Source: Simmondsia chinensis (lineage: Eukaryota; Streptophyta; Magnoliopsida; Caryophyllales; Simmondsiaceae). From it: a DNA stretch of 64,000 bases. This document shows positions 59,060 to 64,000 of the stretch, in pieces. The translations under genes were made by a program, and so were the position numbers. The number at the start of each line of letters is the position of its first letter. Within the stretch, counting starts at the first letter, position 1. The DNA lies in assembly GCA_018398585.1 (NCBI GenBank), contig JAGTTD010000002.1, positions 34,030,186 through 34,094,185 on the forward strand, read 5' to 3'. Under the pieces are notes generated by a model. The model was given only the letters and a program-made list of their open reading frames with translations. It did not search any database and was not told the DNA's origin.

Positions 59060-59575
59060 AAACTGGCGGTATAATCTCTCCAGTAGAGGATCCGCAGCTG
59101 TACGAGTCCCACCTAACATCGGGACTGGCAGTATACTCTCCCCAGTAGAGGATCCGCAGTTGTACGAGTCCCACCTAACATTGGGACTGGCGATATACTC
59201 TCTCTAGTAGAGGATCCGCAGTTGTACGAGTCCCACCTAACATCGGGACTGGCGCTATACTCCCTCCAGTAGAGGATCCGCAGTTGTACGAGTCCCACCC
59301 AACATCGGGACTGGCGGTATACTCTCTCCAGTAGAGGATCCGCAGTTGTACGAGTCCCACCTAACATCGGGACTGGCGGTATACTCCCTCCAATAAAGGA
59401 TCCGCAGTTGTACGAGTCCCACCTAACATCGGGACTGGCGGTATACTCCCTCCAGTAGAGGATCCGCAGTTGTACGAGTCCCACCTAACATCGGGACTAG
59501 CGGTATACTCCCTCCAATAAAGGATCCGCAGTTGAACGAGTCCCACCTAACATCGAGACTAGCGATACGCACCCA
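59060..59575. repeat. minisatellite B in Tat 3' region (62-bp unit)
   Basis: Eight units at exact 62-bp spacing (GATCCGCAG at about 59,090, 59,152, 59,214 and so on), with GTACGAGTCCCACCTAACAT and GGACTGGCGGTATACTC. Nearly identical units mean recent homogenisation. Because 62 is not a multiple of 3, long open frames across the array are spurious. Confidence 0.95.
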
Positions 59576-60026
59576 CTAGCATAAAATCCACAACTAAAAA
59601 GGCCCCCGCCCCAAGTAAATGGTAGATCACCAGTGGCAAAAAATAACCAGCCAAATTCACAGCAAGTCATCCAAAAAAACCGGCATAGCATCCACCCCAG
59701 CACAAACGAAAAGCATAAGTAAAAGGAGAAAGAATTGGATCTCAAAACTCAGCCACATTTTGGACACAAGCGAGAACTTGTATAAAAACAAGCAGGATAC
59801 ACTCCTTAACAAAATAAACCACTAAGAGTACCACTATACAAAGCAGTATTACACAAGGTTGATATCCTAACAGAGTAAGCCTGGCACAAGGGAAGTCAAC
59901 ACCCTTCCCTAACACAAGTAGTCACCCACCGCTACCATAACAGAGCTTCATAAAACTGTGAGACCTTTTACACAAAGGCCGCAAAGGGCACTATAGGATC
60001 ATTACCGCAACGATATAAAGACCCGA
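59576..60026. other. non-coding spacer in Tat 3' region
   Basis: No gene or repeat seen between minisatellite B and the F-box pseudogene. Confidence 0.5.
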
Positions 60027-61108
60027 CTAAGAGAGCAGCTGCGCTTGGGAGTCACAACGATGATTTCCCAAATACACTATGTGCCCGCGTGAATCCCCAT
60101 GAAGAGCACACCGAAATACTTGATTATGAGCTGTAAAAGCCAAGTGCTCCCTCTTCACGGTAAAACTAGTAATAACCGGTTCCCATCTACCTCCAGACCA
60201 TGGTAATCGAGCGTACAAGCAAAACCGTCTCTCCCAAGAAAAACGATCCGCTGAATGAGGCAATGTCCACACAGTAAAAACAGGACTCCTCAACGTGAAC
60301 AAAGGATAGGTGAATCTGCAGAAGTCTCCCACCACTTAGAAATCTTAGCATCTCGACAGGCAAAAAGGTTCTCACAAACCGCATCAGGAAACGGCATCCT
60401 GCAGGAAGTACCGGTAGCTGTATTCCATCGAACTATATAAGGGCAGGCTTGAGCATCCCCCAAATAATGTTCCCAATCCGACAAAAAGTACAATTCTCCG
60501 CCCAACGTGAACCACGAGAGAGACGTTCCTGGGACCCACATCAAGACTCCCCCAAAAGTTCCAACTACCCTCCCGAAAGTATACATGATACACGCTAGGC
60601 CAAGGACCCCAGTAAGACTGAGATAAGTCCAGTACCAATAGGTAAAAATAAAAACCAAAGTCCGCAGCAGTATCAAAGCACCCAAATACTAAATTAAAAG
60701 GAGAATCCGCATAACCCATGGAAACTCCACCAGGAAGACGAACCAGTTGGCGTATCCCCACAGCCGAGTTACAAACAAAAAGCCGGGAAAGGTTATAACC
60801 ACGGCACAGCAGTAAACCGCCTTCCACGCCCAAAACGCGAACATTACCGGTCAAGACCTCCAACACTTCAACAGGGACAACCGGAGAAAAATCTCCCGAA
60901 AAAGAAAAAACCTCCAAATTATTGCGACGTGAGTCAGTTTCAGGCTGCAGAAAAAATCCGTCAACAATACGGCTCAAAGAACGAAGGATTGCCTTCTAAC
61001 AAATTCATAGTCAAAAAGCAGGTCACGGGCAACAGGCGATACACAAGTAAACTTTAAGATCGATTTGGTAGGAAGCCGCGACCAAATCTTACAAGTAATA
61101 TCATCCAT
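60027..61108 (-). pseudogene. F-box protein gene fragment captured antisense in Tat element
   Basis: Intronless, read in several frames. N-terminus at 61,108: MDDITCKIWSRLPTKSILKF then TCVSPVARDLLFDYEFVRRQ, an F-box (LPTKSILKFTCVS). After a shift near 60,990 follow SRIVDGFFLQPE, GGLLLCRGYNLSRLFVCNSA and VGIRQLVRLPGGV, the F-box-associated (FBA-type) domain. After a second shift near 60,520 come GGELYFLSDWEHYLGDAQAC and VRWNTATGTSCRMPFPDAV, then a C-terminal part to 60,027. F-box proteins are substrate adaptors of SCF ubiquitin ligases. At least three frameshifts make this a pseudogene. It lies next to the 3' LTR. Confidence 0.72.
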
Positions 61109-61314
61109 AATAAAAAAGGGAGAAGTAAACAAGAGAAAAACAAAAGTTCAAAAGTTCTTTTTTAGTCAACTTGGACACTTAATAAAGACTGGCCAACTAA
61201 GACATACCTTTTTAACCAAGGCCTTGAGGGATACTAACCCCACACTTAGGGGTATTTATAACAAAATATTTTGAGGATAAAAAGCACCTTTTTACCCCAA
61301 AGTGCGAGGCTCAC

Positions 61315-61698
61315 TGTTAAGAAAAGCGCCAACTACTAAGAAAACTGTCACCCCCCCTTTAAAGCCGCACTAACGTGCCTTGACAAACATTCACCCCCAA
61401 GCATTTATCAGGACCCTGGCCCAATAGCACTAAAACAAAAGCGCCCAAGTAACTCTTCGGGAAACCATCCAAACACCCCTAGGCGGTACTCTTTCCTCAA
61501 CACCCCAGGGCGGTACTCCTTCCTCCAACACCCCTAGGCGGTACTCTTTTCTCCCTCACCCCTAGGCGGGACTTTTTCCTACATAACACCAACAAACCCA
61601 TCCCCATCTACTATAAATATAGCAAGAATTAGAGGAAGAAGGCAGGAAACTTGAGTCTGGTTCTCCCTTAAAAGATCCCAACCAAAAACCCCAAAACA
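61315..61698 (+). repeat. 3' LTR of Tat element
   Basis: Partner of 48697-49080, followed by the duplication AATAC. The upstream bases AAAGTGCGAGGCTCAC are the probable, poorly conserved purine tract. Confidence 0.93.
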
Positions 61699-61703
61699 AA
61701 TAC

Positions 61704-63345
61704 CAATTAATTTTAAAATAAAATCTCACTTATTTACAAGTAGATTGTGTGTATGCTCTCTCTCTCTCTCTCCGAGGCAGGAAAACCATACAATAAGATA
61801 CAACCCTCAACTCAAATCCAGATCCAAATCCATTTTTAAGACCTACCTAATTCCATAATCCTACTCCTTAACTACCACCTCTTCTAGGCCCATTAGAGCA
61901 TACATTGTACATTTTTTTTTTTAATGTTGATAAGACCTAGAAACGACAAACTTGTACCTAGTGAGTATTATTAAACCCGGGTGGCATCATTGGCCCCTTA
62001 TGTTCTCTGTCATCGGGCTATGTGGGCCACATGTTGCTCAGTGAAATAGCCTCAAATTACTGGTCATTACAAAAATATAAATCTAAAATTTTGAGACATA
62101 CATCCTTTTTGTATATTATATATCGTTATCAAGAACCACCGACAAAATAAACAGTAAAATCCTCAACATTCCTTGCAAAATTTGAGAAATTCCAGTTTAA
62201 ACTTAAAAAAAATAAGAAAAAGTCAATATCATGAAATAATATTGGCCTTGCCACCTGCAAAAAACAACTCAAAACAAGAAAGATAATCCTTCCAATATCA
62301 ACTAATTAAGTTGCTCCACACCTTCTAGAGGTTTTTAAACCCAAAGTGTTGATGGAAATTACACAAACGATAATGTCCCTGATAACAAATTATTCTTTTT
62401 CTCAAATACATCGTAAATACATTAATACAATATGCTCCCATATTCTCCTTCCCGGTTGACGATCTTACGACCCAAACAGGCCTTTCAAATGGACAGAGAT
62501 TTCCATCATGGATTTCATTCTGTAAAGAGAACAAAGCAGTGACAATTGGAATAATCGGAACACGCAGCATTTTCACAAAGAAATGAGTTCAGATGATCTT
62601 GTGGTGTGTTATAATCTAATCATGTTGAACGAGCTTGTGTCTTGGAACATGAAGTTAGAAAACAACGCTGGATTCAAGATAACAATCATGTGTCATTTTC
62701 AGTTTCGGTATCTGTTGGTAATTTTATGTTTCCTCTAAATCATGTTGCGTTGGAATTTGTCAACAGTGACAGTAAGTTCAGCGTTTGAAAATCTTGTCAT
62801 CCAAGCAATAGTCAAGAATGCAGAAAATCGATATAAGGTGTCATTTGGGTAACATTCGTTTTCCATAGGAAACAAACCACCTAAACTTAAGATGTGCCCC
62901 ATCTAAATAAAATTTCAGAAAACAAGGGTTTTCAGTTTGCTCCCTTCATAGTAGTTTCTAAGGGGACAATTTTTAGTACTCTCTAAATTTCCTGTTATCG
63001 AACTTTCCATTTTTCACATAGAACATTTCAGATACTAAGGGCTTATGTGGCTAAGTTGTGAAAAAATTACTTTTTTTCCGAAGCAATTTTTTAAAAAATG
63101 CTTTCAATGGGAGTATTTCATTTGAAAAATTATTAATTTTTGCTTCTATTACTGCTTTAACAAATAAACACTAATTTTCTACTTCTACTTGAAAGCTAAA
63201 AAACAACTTATGTTTCTATTCACAAACAATTTTTTTCCCCTAGAAAAGAAGTTTAGCCAAATATGCCTTAAGATTGAAAACCGGGAATTTTTTTAGCAAA
63301 CTGACCGTACCCTTATGCTCATCCCTCATCCATCATATTGGCAAC
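61704..63345. other. intergenic, including NRPB1 3' UTR
   Basis: (CT)n microsatellite at about 61,757-61,772. The minus-strand stretch just below 63,346 must include the NRPB1 3' UTR; the poly(A) site is not defined. A minus-strand open frame at 62,325-62,576 has no family features and is not called. Confidence 0.55.
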
Positions 63346-63934
63346 TCAACGTTCGCTCCTGTCATCATTGTCGCTCATCTGAGGTGTGTACTGGCTTGTG
63401 GATGATGGAGAGTAGCCAGGGGCGCTAGGCGAGTACCCTGCACTAGGGCTGCACGTACAAAAACGAAACGCCTTACTTCACCACATTATTGGGCTCAGCA
63501 CAGAGCATGAGGCAATATAAATACGAAAAAATCCTCACCTGTACTGAGGAGAACTTGGGCTATAATCCGGGCTAGCACCAGAGTTGTATGGGCTGTACAC
63601 ATAAGAGAAATGTCAATACCAGTACGTATTCAGATAATAATCAATCAATACAGCATAAGAGACACTAGTATCTCTCCATCCGTTAATTACGCCAATTAAT
63701 TGCAGAAATCATGAACATCAGACATGAATAAGCATCAAACTTCCAATCTCAAGCCTCTGACTGCTAGTATGGTCAGTCCAATGCATCAGATTTTCACCCT
63801 TACCAATAAAGTTATTTGGCTGATCAGATAAAAAAAATTCAAATCCAAAGCAATAATATTACCTGCTTGGGCTGTAAGTCGGGCTTGATGGGGAATAAGT
63901 AGGTGATGTTGGCGAGTAAGATGGTGATGTTGGG
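63346..63934 (-). CDS. NRPB1: RNA polymerase II largest subunit, C-terminal domain end (partial)
   Basis: Three exons, in transcript order 63863-63934, 63539-63592, 63346-63448, all joined in phase 2 with CAG acceptors and AG/GT donors. They encode heptads of the CTD: PTSPSYSPTSPTYSPSSPTY, then SPYNSGASPDYSPSSPQYSP and SAGYSPSAPGYSPSSTSQYT, ending PQMSDNDDRSER and a stop. The Y-S-P-x-S-P-x repeats are phosphorylated during transcription to recruit capping, splicing and 3'-end factors. The degenerate last repeats with NSGASPDYSPSAGYSP are typical of plant NRPB1. The rest of the gene lies off the right edge. Confidence 0.95.
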
Positions 63935-64000
63935 CTGCAACATGAGGTTCAGAGACATCAGTTTCATAAAATATTCACAAGTAAAAAGCAAGAACCGCAC

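Larger units (their letters stand above)
48697..61698 (+). mobile_element. Ty3/gypsy Tat-lineage retrotransposon, 13.0 kb
   Basis: LTRs of 384 bp (48697-49080 and 61315-61698), TG...CA, flanked by a perfect 5-bp duplication AATAC (48692-48696, 61699-61703). The primer site TGGCGCCGTCTGTGGG follows the 5' LTR. Plus strand: gag, protease, RT, RNase H, a second RNase H, integrase. The second (aRNase H-like) domain and the 7-kb region between pol and the 3' LTR holding an antisense ORF and tandem repeats mark it as Tat lineage (Grande/RIRE2/Retand-like architecture). All frames contain stops or shifts. Confidence 0.95.

Noticed and set aside
59113..59546. Long minus-strand open frames of repeated MGLVQLRILYWREY-type peptides
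   Set aside because: They are the translation of the 62-bp minisatellite; because 62 is not divisible by 3, the array cycles through all frames and stays open by chance.
59060..59575. CRISPR-like spacing of conserved and variable segments
   Set aside because: Plant nuclear DNA; the whole unit is conserved, there are no unique spacers and no cas genes.
48697..61698. Integrated pararetrovirus or retrovirus with envelope gene
   Set aside because: Complete LTRs, Tat-type domain order and dual RNase H; no movement-protein or envelope-like frame was seen. The extra region holds the antisense ORF, satellites and F-box fragment.
62325..62576. Minus-strand open frame of 83 codons between the Tat element and NRPB1
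   Set aside because: No recognisable domain, no splice partners, and AT-rich surroundings.

Overview
This is nuclear DNA from a flowering plant, almost certainly a eudicot. Two spliced host genes lie at the edges, both on the minus strand, and nearly everything else is transposable-element sequence. The species cannot be read from the sequence. Large TE-filled introns and many nested elements suggest a medium or large genome.

Left part (1-18,700): a 12-exon partial gene on the minus strand for an ACT-domain, Raf-like serine/threonine/tyrosine kinase of the STY8/STY17/STY46 family. It runs from the ATG at 18,688 to the APE motif at 593; its 3' end lies off the left edge. All exon phases join correctly to give 455 codons. 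Intron 2 has a likely GC donor. The introns hold a near-palindromic MITE (3034-3362), two hAT-type elements (4502-5292 and 5416-6712, the second with a SINE nested in it) and a non-autonomous LTR element (12,903-15,738) carrying a PDS5 cohesin-gene fragment.

Middle (18,700-48,690): intergenic TE mosaic. It contains several SINEs with a 5S-rRNA-like head or the matching tail, one tRNA-headed SINE, a Ty3/gypsy chromovirus (24,030-29,910, TSD AACGG) inside an older LINE, two further short LINE copies that seem to lack ORF2, two poly(A)-tailed insertions at one target site (35,008-36,737), and a non-autonomous LTR element of unknown coding content (39,640-42,495, TSD ATAAA).

Right part (48,697-61,698): one 13-kb Tat-lineage Ty3/gypsy element (TSD AATAC) with gag-PR-RT-RNaseH-second RNaseH-INT on the plus strand. 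Between pol and the 3' LTR it has a three-exon antisense gene, two different minisatellite arrays and a degenerate antisense F-box gene. After a quiet spacer, the last three coding exons of the RNA polymerase II largest subunit (NRPB1, CTD end) occupy 63,346-63,934 on the minus strand and continue off the right edge.

No complete host gene lies wholly inside the window. All retroelement reading frames carry stops or frameshifts. Most of the new interest is in host-gene capture by LTR elements, the 5S-headed SINE family, the ORF2-less LINE family and the internal architecture of the Tat element.
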